From the NCBI GenBank assembly GCA_963738135.1, contig CAVTVK010000001.1, forward strand, positions 682,001-746,000: a DNA stretch of 64,000 nucleotides, in the 5' to 3' direction. A program made the position numbers and the translations under genes. The stretch is from Bog-473 sp963738135 (GTDB lineage: Bacteria; Actinomycetota; Acidimicrobiia; Acidimicrobiales; RAAP-2). A model generated the notes under the pieces. That model did no database searches, was not told where the DNA came from, and worked only from the letters and a program-made list of their open reading frames with translations. How positions within the stretch are numbered: position 1 is the stretch's first letter; each line of letters starts with the position of its first letter. Shown here one piece after another: positions 30,150 through 38,464 of this stretch.

Positions 30150-31268
30150 TCAGCTCAGCGGGACCTCGCACTCCTTCGGATCGATGTGGCCCAGGTTCTT
30201 GACCACCTTGAACTCGCCTTTTTCCGACTGTGCGATGTACATGTTCATGCGCACATGGTGCTGTCCCGGCACCATCTCGGCGGGACCTCCAGGACCCTGC
30301 GGGATGCGTGCGTGGTCGAGGGCCGCGACGACGTCGTGCTGTTTGAGCGAGCCCGACTCGTTCACAGCGGATTCCCACATCTTCAGGGCCCGGTAGGTGC
30401 CCGTACACGCGGAACCGGCCGTGAACATCGCACTGCCGGGGTACCGGGCCTCGTATCGGTTCAAGAGCTCAATGCTGAACGGATCCTGCACGTCCCGGTA
30501 GTAGTCGAGGCAGCCGAAGAGCCCTTCGACGTGCTCGGCCGGCACCAGGTTCAGGAAGTTCTCGTCGAAGTACGTGCACACCACCCGCCCACCTCGCGCC
30601 ATGAATCCGGCGTCGTGCAGCTGGGCGAGGAACGGCGTCAGGCCGGGCGGCACGATCGTGTTGAAGACGACATGTGCTCCGGTTGCCATGATGTCGGCGA
30701 CCACGGCGTCGTAGTCGACGTGATCGAGCGGGAAATACTCCTCGCCGACGATCTCCCCGCCCCGAGAGGTCACCACCTCGCGGACCTTCTTGTTCAGCGT
30801 GTGGGGCCAGATGTAGTCGGCCGAGGGCATGTAGAAGGTCTTGGCCCCCGTCTCCTGCATCAGCCAGGGGAAGAAGGGCTCGACCTGCTGGGCCGGCACC
30901 GGGCCGGTGCAGAAGATCAGCGGGTGACACTCCTGGCCCTCATACTGTTCCGGATAGAGGTAAAGCTTGCTGGCTTCGTCGACCACCGGCACCTTGATGG
31001 CCTGCCTCGTCGAGCTGTAGATGCCGCCCACGACGACGTCGACATCAGCCTCGACGAGCCGGGTTGCTGCGGCCCGGGCGACGTCGTCATCGGTGGCACT
31101 GTCCTCGATGTACAGCTCGATAGGCCGCCCGAGCAGGCCGCCCTTCGAGTTGATGTCGTCGATGACCATCTGGGCCACATTGACGTTGGCGACGCCCATG
31201 AAGGACAACGCTCCGGTCTGGTCGGTGATGATTCCGACACGGGCCGAACGATCGAGTGTGTTTGTCAT
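30150..31268 (-). CDS. AmiC/UrtA-type ligand-binding protein without signal peptide
   Basis: 372 residues of the Peripla_BP_5/6 class. Segments align by eye to AmiC and UrtA: GVANVNVAQMVIDDINSKGG, GGIYSSTRQAIKVPVVDEAS, YPEQYEGQE, SADYIWPHTLNKKVREVV, GEEYFPLDHVDYDAVVADI. The first domain starts at residue 10 with no signal peptide or lipobox, and no permease or ATPase gene is nearby. AmiC itself is a cytoplasmic amide sensor that controls a regulator. I infer a sensory role, perhaps with the LuxR-type protein upstream, rather than transport. It starts 9 bp after the small gene at 31278-31553. Confidence 0.82.
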   Translation of the reverse strand: MTNTLDRSARVGIITDQTGALSFMGVANVNVAQMVIDDINSKGGLLGRPIELYIEDSATDDDVARAAATRLVEADVDVVVGGIYSSTRQAIKVPVVDEASKLYLYPEQYEGQECHPLIFCTGPVPAQQVEPFFPWLMQETGAKTFYMPSADYIWPHTLNKKVREVVTSRGGEIVGEEYFPLDHVDYDAVVADIMATGAHVVFNTIVPPGLTPFLAQLHDAGFMARGGRVVCTYFDENFLNLVPAEHVEGLFGCLDYYRDVQDPFSIELLNRYEARYPGSAMFTAGSACTGTYRALKMWESAVNESGSLKQHDVVAALDHARIPQGPGGPAEMVPGQHHVRMNMYIAQSEKGEFKVVKNLGHIDPKECEVPLS

Positions 31269-31277
31269 CGTCGTCCC

Positions 31278-31553
31278 CTATGCCTCGTACCGACCAAGGA
31301 GCGTCGCCGACTCGGGCTTGCCGATGTGGCCGGCTTCCTTGAGGATCGGCGGGACATCGGGGTCGGACACGAAGGCCGCCCAGCCCTGCTCGTCCCAGTC
31401 GAACAGCGCCCACACGCGGTTCGTCTCGGTCGGATCGCGGAACACCGTCGAGCCTTTCGACCCGTGCAGCGCTCGCTTGTCGGCGCCCTTGGTGCCGAAT
31501 ACATCGAGGAATCGGTCGACGTTCTCGACCATCGTCGTTGCCAGGATCATCAC
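31278..31553 (-). CDS. Small dimeric alpha/beta-barrel-like protein
   Basis: 91 residues: MMILATTMVENVDRFLDVF, GSKGSTVFRDPTETNRVWALFDWDEQ, FVSDPDVPPILKEAG. The layout (strand, helix, two strands around FRDP...VWALFDW, helix) resembles antibiotic-monooxygenase/EthD-like dimeric barrels of about 95 residues, but I cannot name a precise family. It is co-directional with and 9 bp upstream of the AmiC-like gene, so probably in one operon; the start lies 103 bp from a strong palindrome. Confidence 0.65.
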   Translation of the reverse strand: MMILATTMVENVDRFLDVFGTKGADKRALHGSKGSTVFRDPTETNRVWALFDWDEQGWAAFVSDPDVPPILKEAGHIGKPESATLLGRYEA

Positions 31554-31655
31554 AGTCCCCTTCTCGTTCCGGATCCTTCGGATCCATCGGTCGCCTGCCG
31601 GTCAGCGGGCGTGCACCCATTGTCGAGAAAGGCCCTGGTGGCGGCATCGGCAGAT

Positions 31656-31677
31656 CTACCCATTTCCGAATGGGTAG
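31656..31677. promoter_or_regulatory. Perfect 9-bp inverted repeat, candidate operator or hairpin
   Basis: CTACCCATT (31656-31664) and AATGGGTAG (31669-31677) are exact reverse complements separated by TCCG. It lies 42 bp past the stop of the LuxR-type regulator and 103 bp before the small gene of the next operon. There is no T-tract, so a regulator-binding site is as likely as a terminator. Confidence 0.6.
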
Positions 31678-31718
31678 TCGTGGGAAGTGGGCCGGAACCG
31701 GAGATCAGGTGGTCGAAG

Positions 31719-34616
31719 TCAACTCGAGACGACGTGGTGGGAGAAGGCCCAATGGGTGGCCGAGGCCCGGTTCGACACGCCGATCTTGGTGTAGATGTTC
31801 TGAATGTGGTGCTCGGCCGTGCGAGTCGAGATGAACAGCTCGGTGGCGATCTGAGCCGACGTCTGGCCACCAGCAAGGAGACGGAGCACCTCGAGCTCGC
31901 GCCGGCTCAGGCCACCCGGACGCTCCTCACTGAGGCGTGGAACCAGGTCGCGCCGGGCCGCCGCAAGTTGCTGCCGGACGTACACGGCGGCGGCGTCGAG
32001 GTCGAAGGCGGACCCTTCCGCAACGAGTTCGCTGGTCCGCTCAGCATTGAGCTTCGTGGCGAGACGGCCTTGGAGATCCTTCAACTCGGGGACGTGATGA
32101 AAGCTCGACTCGTGCCGTGAGGCTGCGCCGAGGAGCGTCGCGGCCGCCTCGAATCGCTCGAGCCGTTCGAAGAGCGCTGGCACGCTCGCGAGGGTGATGA
32201 TGAATTGCGGCACGTTGCCGGCGCGGTGGAAGGACTCGATGGCCTCGCCGAACAGCACCAATGCAACATCCGCGTCTCCATCGGACGTATGCAGCCGCGC
32301 CGCATCGCGAGCGAGGAAACCCTCGAAGAACTGCACCCGATGCTCACGCACGAAGGCGACGCCCTCGTCCCACGCGGCGAGCGCCCTTCGCTGATCGGAC
32401 CTCGAGAAGGCCATGCCCGCAATCCAGAGCGCATAGGCAATCCAGTACGGGTTCCCGAGGTCGCGAGCCGCTGCCACCGACTGTTCTGTGAGCGCCAAGG
32501 CTTCGTCGACTCGACCCGCCGACTGGAGGCCGTCGACGTAGGACGCCAACCCGTACCCCCGTCGAACGCCGTAGCGCTGCGCCACCTCTCCGGTGAGCTC
32601 GAGGTAGCGGTCGAGGTCGCCGCAGTACACTTGACCGAGCGCCTCGATGAACGTCGCATACCCCGGTTCGCAGGAGTCGTAGCGATCGTCGACCTCGAGC
32701 TCGGTGGCCCGGTGCGCGTTCCGCCGGGCTGCATCCGGACGACCGACGAAGCACGCATAACCGGCTGCCGTTAAGAGGCGGGGAAGTCGGGGGACATCGG
32801 CTGTGGACGCCGCCGCGAGCAGCTCCTCTGCCCAGGAGAGCGTTTCGAAGAGCTGTACAGAGAAGCCCATGAGCGCCGCATGCGCGACGATGTCGGTCGC
32901 CACCTCCATCTGGCCATGATCGGCGCTCCACCGGTATCCCGCCCGGAGATTGTCCATTTCGAGGTCCACCCAGTCGACGGCCTGGCGCCACGAGGGTCCG
33001 TCCCAGCGTTCCCACTCGGCCGCCGCCCGCCGCCCGAAGAACGCGGCGTGGGCGTCTCGCGCGCCCTCACGCTCGTCGGTTTCCGCTAGCTGATCTTCTG
33101 CGAATTGCCGGATCGTCTCGTAGAAGCGATAGCGCGTCGCTGCAGCGGAATGATCGGCCACAACAAGCGACTTGCGTACCAGGGAGTCGAGATGCCGCAG
33201 CACATCGATCTCGTCCGCCTCGTCGAGAACGCCACAGATGTTCCGGAGGTCGAATCCGCCACTGAACACGGCCGCCGTTCGCAGCAGCGACCGTTCGTCG
33301 TCCGTCAGCAGGTCGTAGGACCACGCGACGGCATGGTGCAGCGTGAGCTGACGCTCCGGACCGGGGGCACCGCTCTGTAGCAGGCGGAAGCGGTCGGCCA
33401 GTCGGTCTCTGACCTCAATCGCACTCATTGCGGTCATCCGCGCCGCCGCGAGCTCGATCCCGAGTGGCAGACCGTCAAGCGTCTGACAGATCTCCGCCAC
33501 GGCCTCAGCGGTCTTCGGGTCCCCCAGCTCGAAGTCGGGTCGAGCCGAGCGGGCCCTTTCGACGAACAGTGTGACGGCATCAGAGGTCACACCATCAGTC
33601 GCGAGCGGACCGACGGTGGTGACCGCCTCACCGGCTACACCGACGGACTCGCGGGAGGTGGCAAGGACTCTCGTATGCCCGGCTCGCCCGAGAATCGCCT
33701 CGATCGCCGCGGCGGCCGAAGTACGAACATGCTCGCAATTGTCGACGATGAGCAGCATCCGCCGCCCCGCGACTGTCTCGGCGATCGTCTCTATCAGGGG
33801 CACGTCGCCTTGGGGGGCGATGCCCAACAGTGTTGCGAGAGCAGCGGGGACGGCGTCGGTGTCACCGACTCCGGCGAGTTCGACCATCCAGACCCCGTCG
33901 TCGAACTCGCCGGCAAGGTCGGCTCCGACCTCAACGGCCAACCGGGTTTTGCCAACACCTCCGACGCCGGTCAGCGTCACCAAACGCTGAGACCGCACCA
34001 GCTCGGCGACATCGTCGACATAGGCGTCGCGTCCGACGAGCGAGCCGACCTGACGAGGGAGGTTGCCGGCGAAGTGGTCGACGCTCCGCAACACGGGGAA
34101 CTCCGACTGGAGGCCGTCGGCCATCACCTGAAAGACCGACGTGGCGCCACGGATCCCCCGCAAGGGTTGGTCCCCAAGGGGTCGCAGTGTGACCCGGTTC
34201 CGCACCAGCACCTCGACGGTGTCTGAGGCGAGTATCTGGCCTCCGTGGGCGATGGACATCAACCGCACGGCCCTGGAAACCTCTGCGCCGAAGTAGGTGT
34301 CGTCTCGCTCGATTGCCTCACCGGTGTGCAGCCCCATCCGGACGCCGAAGGGGATGGCGCCGTCTCTTCCGAGCTCCTGCTGACACTCCACTGCTGCAAA
34401 TGCCGCCTCCACCGCGGACGAGAACGCGGCGGAGAAGCCGTCGGCTCCAGTGGCAAACAGGTGGCCGCCATGACGCTCGATCGACGAGCGGACGATGATG
34501 TCGTGCGCCCGAACTGCTGCGGCCATGTCCGCCGGTGCCGACTCCCAGAGTCGCGCCGAATCCTCGATGTCAGTGATCAGGAACGTCACCGTGCCCGACG
34601 GCGGCTGTAATGACAC
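31719..34616 (-). CDS. Large LuxR-family regulator: cyclase-like, NB-ARC ATPase, TPR-like, HTH
   Basis: 965 residues. Residues about 5-170 are a class III cyclase homology domain (GTVTFLITDIEDSARLWE), but the GDG lysine context reads ATGADGF and the catalytic Asn position reads EVSRAVRL, so nucleotide cyclisation is doubtful. About 190-460 are an NB-ARC/AAA ATPase (GVGGVGKTRLA; MLLIVDNCEH; GLPLGIELAAARM). About 480-890 are helical repeats. The C-terminal 65 residues are a LuxR HTH (LSRRELEVLRLLAGGQTSAQIATELFISTRTAEHHIQNIYTKI split over two helices). It probably activates neighbouring genes in response to a ligand or partner protein. It precedes the AmiC-like gene set on the same strand. Confidence 0.88.
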   Translation of the reverse strand: MSLQPPSGTVTFLITDIEDSARLWESAPADMAAAVRAHDIIVRSSIERHGGHLFATGADGFSAAFSSAVEAAFAAVECQQELGRDGAIPFGVRMGLHTGEAIERDDTYFGAEVSRAVRLMSIAHGGQILASDTVEVLVRNRVTLRPLGDQPLRGIRGATSVFQVMADGLQSEFPVLRSVDHFAGNLPRQVGSLVGRDAYVDDVAELVRSQRLVTLTGVGGVGKTRLAVEVGADLAGEFDDGVWMVELAGVGDTDAVPAALATLLGIAPQGDVPLIETIAETVAGRRMLLIVDNCEHVRTSAAAAIEAILGRAGHTRVLATSRESVGVAGEAVTTVGPLATDGVTSDAVTLFVERARSARPDFELGDPKTAEAVAEICQTLDGLPLGIELAAARMTAMSAIEVRDRLADRFRLLQSGAPGPERQLTLHHAVAWSYDLLTDDERSLLRTAAVFSGGFDLRNICGVLDEADEIDVLRHLDSLVRKSLVVADHSAAATRYRFYETIRQFAEDQLAETDEREGARDAHAAFFGRRAAAEWERWDGPSWRQAVDWVDLEMDNLRAGYRWSADHGQMEVATDIVAHAALMGFSVQLFETLSWAEELLAAASTADVPRLPRLLTAAGYACFVGRPDAARRNAHRATELEVDDRYDSCEPGYATFIEALGQVYCGDLDRYLELTGEVAQRYGVRRGYGLASYVDGLQSAGRVDEALALTEQSVAAARDLGNPYWIAYALWIAGMAFSRSDQRRALAAWDEGVAFVREHRVQFFEGFLARDAARLHTSDGDADVALVLFGEAIESFHRAGNVPQFIITLASVPALFERLERFEAAATLLGAASRHESSFHHVPELKDLQGRLATKLNAERTSELVAEGSAFDLDAAAVYVRQQLAAARRDLVPRLSEERPGGLSRRELEVLRLLAGGQTSAQIATELFISTRTAEHHIQNIYTKIGVSNRASATHWAFSHHVVSS

Positions 34617-34846
34617 AGCGGGACGCTACCGCTAGCCAGCGACACGTTCTGGTGGCCGCCGCAGCCCGAACACGTTCAGCCCGTCGCCGACCATTCCTGG
34701 GCGTGGCTCGAAGGACCGCCAGGGTCGGTGCATCCGCTCTTAGGTCTGTTGAATCGGCGTCGACACTCGTCTCGGTGCGGTGCTGGAGTCCGTCCCATGG
34801 GGTCCGGCAAGTCGCATGACATGGACCGACTCAAGAGGTGGTGAGG

Positions 34847-34860
34847 TAGTCGATCGGCTA
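34847..34860. promoter_or_regulatory. TetR operator copy 1 (tetR promoter)
   Basis: TAGTCGATCGGCTA, one mismatch from the perfect palindrome found at 37081 and 38412, lies 23 bp before the GTG of the TetR gene. A partial match (AAGCCGATCGATT) occurs near 34917 inside the 5' end of the annotated gene. This fits autoregulation. Confidence 0.65.
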
Positions 34861-34883
34861 GCACCGGAGATTAGGCTGCACTC

Positions 34884-35474
34884 GTGCATCCCCCGAGCTC
34901 CGCAACAGTTGAGGAAAGCCGATCGATTCCGTTGAGCGCAGCACAAACCCGTGTCATCACCGCAGCGCAGGACCTGTTCGCCCGGCACGGAGTTGGCGGA
35001 ACGTCGCTGCAAATGATCGCCGACGAGATCGGCGTCACGAAGGCAGCCGTCTACCATCAATACAAGTCGAAAGACGAGATCGTCCTGGCCGCCGCCGAGT
35101 CGGAATTGAGGAGATTGGAGGCCGTGATTGACGTGGCCGAGAGCGAATCCTCACCAAAGCGAGCGCGTGATTCGCTCATCGCTGGCATCGTAGACCTCGC
35201 CATCGACCGGGGCCGCAGCGCGAGCACCATTCTCAGCGATCCCGTGATCGTCGGCTTCTTTGCTGATCACGATGAGTTCCGTGATGTCATGCACCGTCTT
35301 CGTCATCTTCTGGTCGGAGACGATACGGCGCCAGAGGCTCGAGTTCGGACCGCCATGCTCATCGCGGCCGTCAGCGGTGCGGTCATGCATCCCTTCGTCG
35401 CCGACCTCGACGATGAGCTGGTACGAGCCGAGCTCCTGCGCCTTGCGCGGCGTTTTCTTTCCCTCCCGGCCTGA
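34884..35474 (+). CDS. TetR/AcrR-family repressor
   Basis: 196 residues from GTG 34884. The N-terminal HTH is clear: RVITAAQDLFARHGVGGTSL, then IADEIGVTKAAVYHQYKSKDEIV. The C-terminal ligand domain is helical and not assignable. The first 18 residues precede the usual domain start, so a TTG or other start slightly downstream is possible. Near-identical palindromes in front of this gene, the reductase gene and the P450/SDR pair make it the likely repressor of that catabolic cluster. Confidence 0.88.
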   Translation: MHPPSSATVEESRSIPLSAAQTRVITAAQDLFARHGVGGTSLQMIADEIGVTKAAVYHQYKSKDEIVLAAAESELRRLEAVIDVAESESSPKRARDSLIAGIVDLAIDRGRSASTILSDPVIVGFFADHDEFRDVMHRLRHLLVGDDTAPEARVRTAMLIAAVSGAVMHPFVADLDDELVRAELLRLARRFLSLPA

Positions 35475-35513
35475 CTCTGGCGAGCTAACAGGGAATCGTC
35501 GCCAGAGTTGTCG

Positions 35514-35951
35514 TCAGCGCGCCTGCTGCAAGTAGACGTTCAAACGGCGGATCTTGTTGTGTGAATCGAATTCGAAGACGGTCATCGAGTTGATGGCGTT
35601 GACCATGTCTCCCCGAAAGTGGCGCTCTTCGATCTCGTAATAGACCAGAGCGCCGGTCTCGGAGATCCGCTGCACCGTGGTCTCGAACGACTCCGTGACC
35701 GATGACCAACCCGTGAGCATCTCGGTGTACTGGTTCCAGTTCTGCACTTCGAGAAACGTGCCCACCCGTTCGAAATCGTCCACGGCGACGAATTCGGCCA
35801 AGGCCGTCCAATCGGCCGGATTGTCAATCTCCGCAACCAGGCGCTTGATCGTCCGGTCGTATTCGAGGACCCGGCGCGTCAGAGGTCCTATATCTCCAGC
35901 GGTGTCGACGATCGGCCTCTGCATTTCGTTCATCGCGTTGCGGTCCCTCAT
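35514..35951 (-). CDS. NTF2/SnoaL-like protein
   Basis: 145 residues. Segments such as VLEYDRTIKRLVAEIDNPADWTAL, FLEVQNWNQYTEMLTGW and VYYEIEERHFRGDMVNAI followed by FEFDSHNKIRRLNVYL give the cone-shaped NTF2-like fold seen in SnoaL-type isomerases and epoxide hydrolases. No catalytic residue can be named with confidence. The ATG overlaps the stop of the upstream oxidoreductase gene by 4 bp, so the two are coupled and belong to the TetR-linked cluster. A small-molecule isomerase or hydratase is possible. Confidence 0.72.
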   Translation of the reverse strand: MRDRNAMNEMQRPIVDTAGDIGPLTRRVLEYDRTIKRLVAEIDNPADWTALAEFVAVDDFERVGTFLEVQNWNQYTEMLTGWSSVTESFETTVQRISETGALVYYEIEERHFRGDMVNAINSMTVFEFDSHNKIRRLNVYLQQAR

Positions 35952-37045
35952 TCCTCGACGAGCCGAGGACCGCTCGGCAGGATGTGCGGGAGGTCAACGG
36001 TCGTGAGCATTCCGGGCCGGGCGCCACATACGTAGGGGACGGCATTCACCAGACCGTTGGCGTTGTAGGCCGGCACAAAGGATGCCAGGTCATCGAGTGG
36101 TACGGGGAACGGCATGCTCATGTCGATCGGCGCGTCACCATGAATCTGGATCCGCCAACCAGTGGGCTGCAAGCCCCAATCGGGCTCGACATCCATGGCC
36201 ACAAAGCCGTACTGCGTGAAACGGATCCGATCGATGCCCTTGCTGCGACCCGTGACGACCACCCTCTGCGCAGCCGCAGTCCCAGCTTTGATCTCACCTG
36301 CCACGATCATCATGTCTTCCTTGGCTGCCGCGACGCCACCCTCACCGATCCATTCGTCGATTTCGAATCCCGCCATGTCGGCCAGCACACTCAGTGGTGG
36401 CTGGTACTCACCGAAAAGGTGATTCTTGCGACGTTCGGGATCGAATTCCGCCAGCGGCTTTCCGAATCTCATCTGCTCCATCACCATGTGCGCAGAGGGC
36501 CGGTGCGAGAGATCGCCGAACTCCTCGATCTCGATCAGATCGACCTTCCGTTGGATCGACAGAAACGCCAGAGGGAGGGTCTCTGTGACGAAGCCTGGAT
36601 CACTCCCGCTTGCCCAAACGGATGTGTTGCCCCTCTTACATGCCGCTCGGACGCGGTCAAGGTTGGTGTCACTCAGGCGAACCCCGCGGGCGAACAGATC
36701 GCTGCAGGTGGAGACCACGTTCGTGCCGGCACCGAGCAAGGCAACGACGTCATCGACAAGCTCGTCTTCGCTCAGCCCAGCTCGAGTCTGACCCCTGCCC
36801 GTCGCACGCGGCATGTAAATGCAGCAGTCCGCTTCGAGCACGAGAACAGCATCGCGGTCAGTCGTGGCGATGACGCCAGTTGCATCCTCTCCGCACAACT
36901 CCCCCGCATCGAGGCCATTCTTCGAGTCGTCGTAGACCCGTACCCCGACGAGCTCGAGGGCCGGATAGCGGATCACCTCACGGAGGGCCCGCTGACCGGT
37001 GTTGCCCGTCGCCCACTGGATCACGCGGTATCTCGATGCGTCCAC
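35948..37045 (-). CDS. Dihydrodipicolinate-reductase-like NAD(P)-binding oxidoreductase
   Basis: 365 residues from GTG 37045, preceded by a GGAGGGAG-type site; the longer frame to 37129 would run through the operator. The N-terminal Rossmann motif is VIQWATGNTGQRAL. It continues with ELCGEDATGVIATTDRD and a C-terminal domain like that of 2,4-diaminopentanoate dehydrogenase. Mycobacterial relatives are annotated as dihydrodipicolinate reductases but most lie outside lysine synthesis. With the P450 and SDR it probably acts in oxidation of a lipid, terpenoid or similar substrate. It overlaps the NTF2-like gene. Confidence 0.8.
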   Translation of the reverse strand: MDASRYRVIQWATGNTGQRALREVIRYPALELVGVRVYDDSKNGLDAGELCGEDATGVIATTDRDAVLVLEADCCIYMPRATGRGQTRAGLSEDELVDDVVALLGAGTNVVSTCSDLFARGVRLSDTNLDRVRAACKRGNTSVWASGSDPGFVTETLPLAFLSIQRKVDLIEIEEFGDLSHRPSAHMVMEQMRFGKPLAEFDPERRKNHLFGEYQPPLSVLADMAGFEIDEWIGEGGVAAAKEDMMIVAGEIKAGTAAAQRVVVTGRSKGIDRIRFTQYGFVAMDVEPDWGLQPTGWRIQIHGDAPIDMSMPFPVPLDDLASFVPAYNANGLVNAVPYVCGARPGMLTTVDLPHILPSGPRLVEE

Positions 37046-37080
37046 GCACCCTCTCCCTCCCTCGTTCGGCGCCCGCAGGA

Positions 37081-37094
37081 TAGCCGATCGGCTA
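37081..37094. promoter_or_regulatory. TetR operator copy 2 (reductase promoter)
   Basis: The perfect 14-bp palindrome TAGCCGATCGGCTA ends 36 bp upstream of the GTG at 37045, between the P450 stop and the reductase start. Confidence 0.75.
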
Positions 37095-37144
37095 GTCACC
37101 GGCCAACCCCCGGCGGCACGCCGAGGCATGACAGCTGTGGTTGG

Positions 37145-38335
37145 TCAGGCGGTGATGACCGGAAGAGACTCCCAACCCCGCACGGTCGACGTGGGAGCTC
37201 GTCGGATGTTGTCCAAATCGACCTCCCATTGGGGAAATCGCTTCAGGACTTCGTCGAGGGTGACTCGGCCTTCCATCCGTGCCAGTGCGGCGCCCAGGCA
37301 GAAATGGATGCCGTAGCCGAACGTGAGGTGCTGACCGATACGGCGGTGGATGTCGAACCGATCGGGATCCTCGTATTTGTCGCCGTCGCGGTTGGCGGAC
37401 CCCGTGATGCAGATCATGGCACTGCCGGCCGGCACGGTCTGGTCGTGCAGCTCGACGTCATGTGCGACGTACCGTGCGACGTGTGGCGTGGGCGGCTCGA
37501 AGCGTAGGAGCTCCTCGATGGCGTTGGAGATCAAGGATCGATCCTCAACCAACTCGCGTCGTTGATCAGGGTTCTCAGCGAGCACTTTCCCCATCCAACC
37601 AATCAGGCGATTCGTGGTTTCGTTCCCGGCGCCCGAGACAACGCTCACATACATGAGAACCTCGTCACGCGTCAGCTTTCTCGTTGTCCCGTGCTCGTCT
37701 TCGAATTCGACGAACAACAATTCCGACATCAAGTCGTCGGAGGGATTGGTCGCTCGCCAGTCGATGTAGTCGGAGAAGAAGTCCGCTTGCCCGATGTTGT
37801 CTGCCGATACCTCCATTGGTTTGCCTGGATCGGTGCGCAGCGAGGCGTTGGCGAGGTCGCGGGCTTCCTCCTGATCGGATTCGGGAACACCAAGAAGCAT
37901 TCCGATCGTCCGCATCGGGATCTGCTCCCCGAGGTCGGCGACGAAGTCGAGACGACCAGCACCGACCAGTGGATCGAGAACGCGTCCGCAAAACTCTCGG
38001 ACCTTTTCCTCGAGAGCGAGCATCTTCTTCGGGGTGAACACTCTGGAGAGCAAGCCTCGATGGACATCGTGAAGCGGTGGATCTTCGAAGATCACAATCC
38101 CTGGAGGTATCTCGATGTTCGCCTTGATGAACTCGAGTACCGATCCCCGAGCGGAACTAAAAGTCTGCCGGTCGAGGAGCCCGTGCTGGACATCTTCAAA
38201 ACGACTCACGGCGTAGAAGTCTTGCTCTTCGTTGTAATAGAGGGGCGCTTCTTCTCTGAGCCGGGCATAGACGGGATAGGGGTCCGCGTCGATTTCTCGA
38301 TCGTAGGGGTCGTAGTAAACGTCCGTCATCGTCAT
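37145..38335 (-). CDS. Cytochrome P450
   Basis: 396 residues from ATG 38335, which has AGGAGG 7 nt upstream; the longer frame has no comparable site. Class-typical motifs: I-helix SGAGNETTNRL, K-helix EELLR, and heme-binding FGYGIHFCLG with the axial Cys. Length and soluble N-terminus are those of a bacterial class I P450 that takes electrons from a ferredoxin; no ferredoxin or reductase gene is seen in the window. It is divergent from the SDR gene across the third TetR operator, so it should be derepressed with it. Confidence 0.93.
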   Translation of the reverse strand: MTMTDVYYDPYDREIDADPYPVYARLREEAPLYYNEEQDFYAVSRFEDVQHGLLDRQTFSSARGSVLEFIKANIEIPPGIVIFEDPPLHDVHRGLLSRVFTPKKMLALEEKVREFCGRVLDPLVGAGRLDFVADLGEQIPMRTIGMLLGVPESDQEEARDLANASLRTDPGKPMEVSADNIGQADFFSDYIDWRATNPSDDLMSELLFVEFEDEHGTTRKLTRDEVLMYVSVVSGAGNETTNRLIGWMGKVLAENPDQRRELVEDRSLISNAIEELLRFEPPTPHVARYVAHDVELHDQTVPAGSAMICITGSANRDGDKYEDPDRFDIHRRIGQHLTFGYGIHFCLGAALARMEGRVTLDEVLKRFPQWEVDLDNIRRAPTSTVRGWESLPVITA

Positions 38336-38411
38336 CGCTTCGCCTCCTGCTCGAGAGGGCGTCTCGCGTGATCGCCCACGTTTGGGTGGCACCAGCACCG
38401 GGTTGCGATAG

Positions 38412-38425
38412 TAGCCGATCGGCTA
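38412..38425. promoter_or_regulatory. TetR operator copy 3 (P450/SDR divergent promoter)
   Basis: The perfect palindrome TAGCCGATCGGCTA lies 76 bp from the P450 start and 39 bp from the SDR start. One bound repressor could block both divergent genes. Confidence 0.75.
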
Positions 38426-38464
38426 GTCTTGGCGCCGCAACGCAAAGCACGAGGAGGAGCGGCG

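Noticed and set aside
30090..32120. 676-codon forward frame
   Set aside because: Runs antisense through the AmiC-like, small-protein and LuxR genes, which have clear domains on the other strand.
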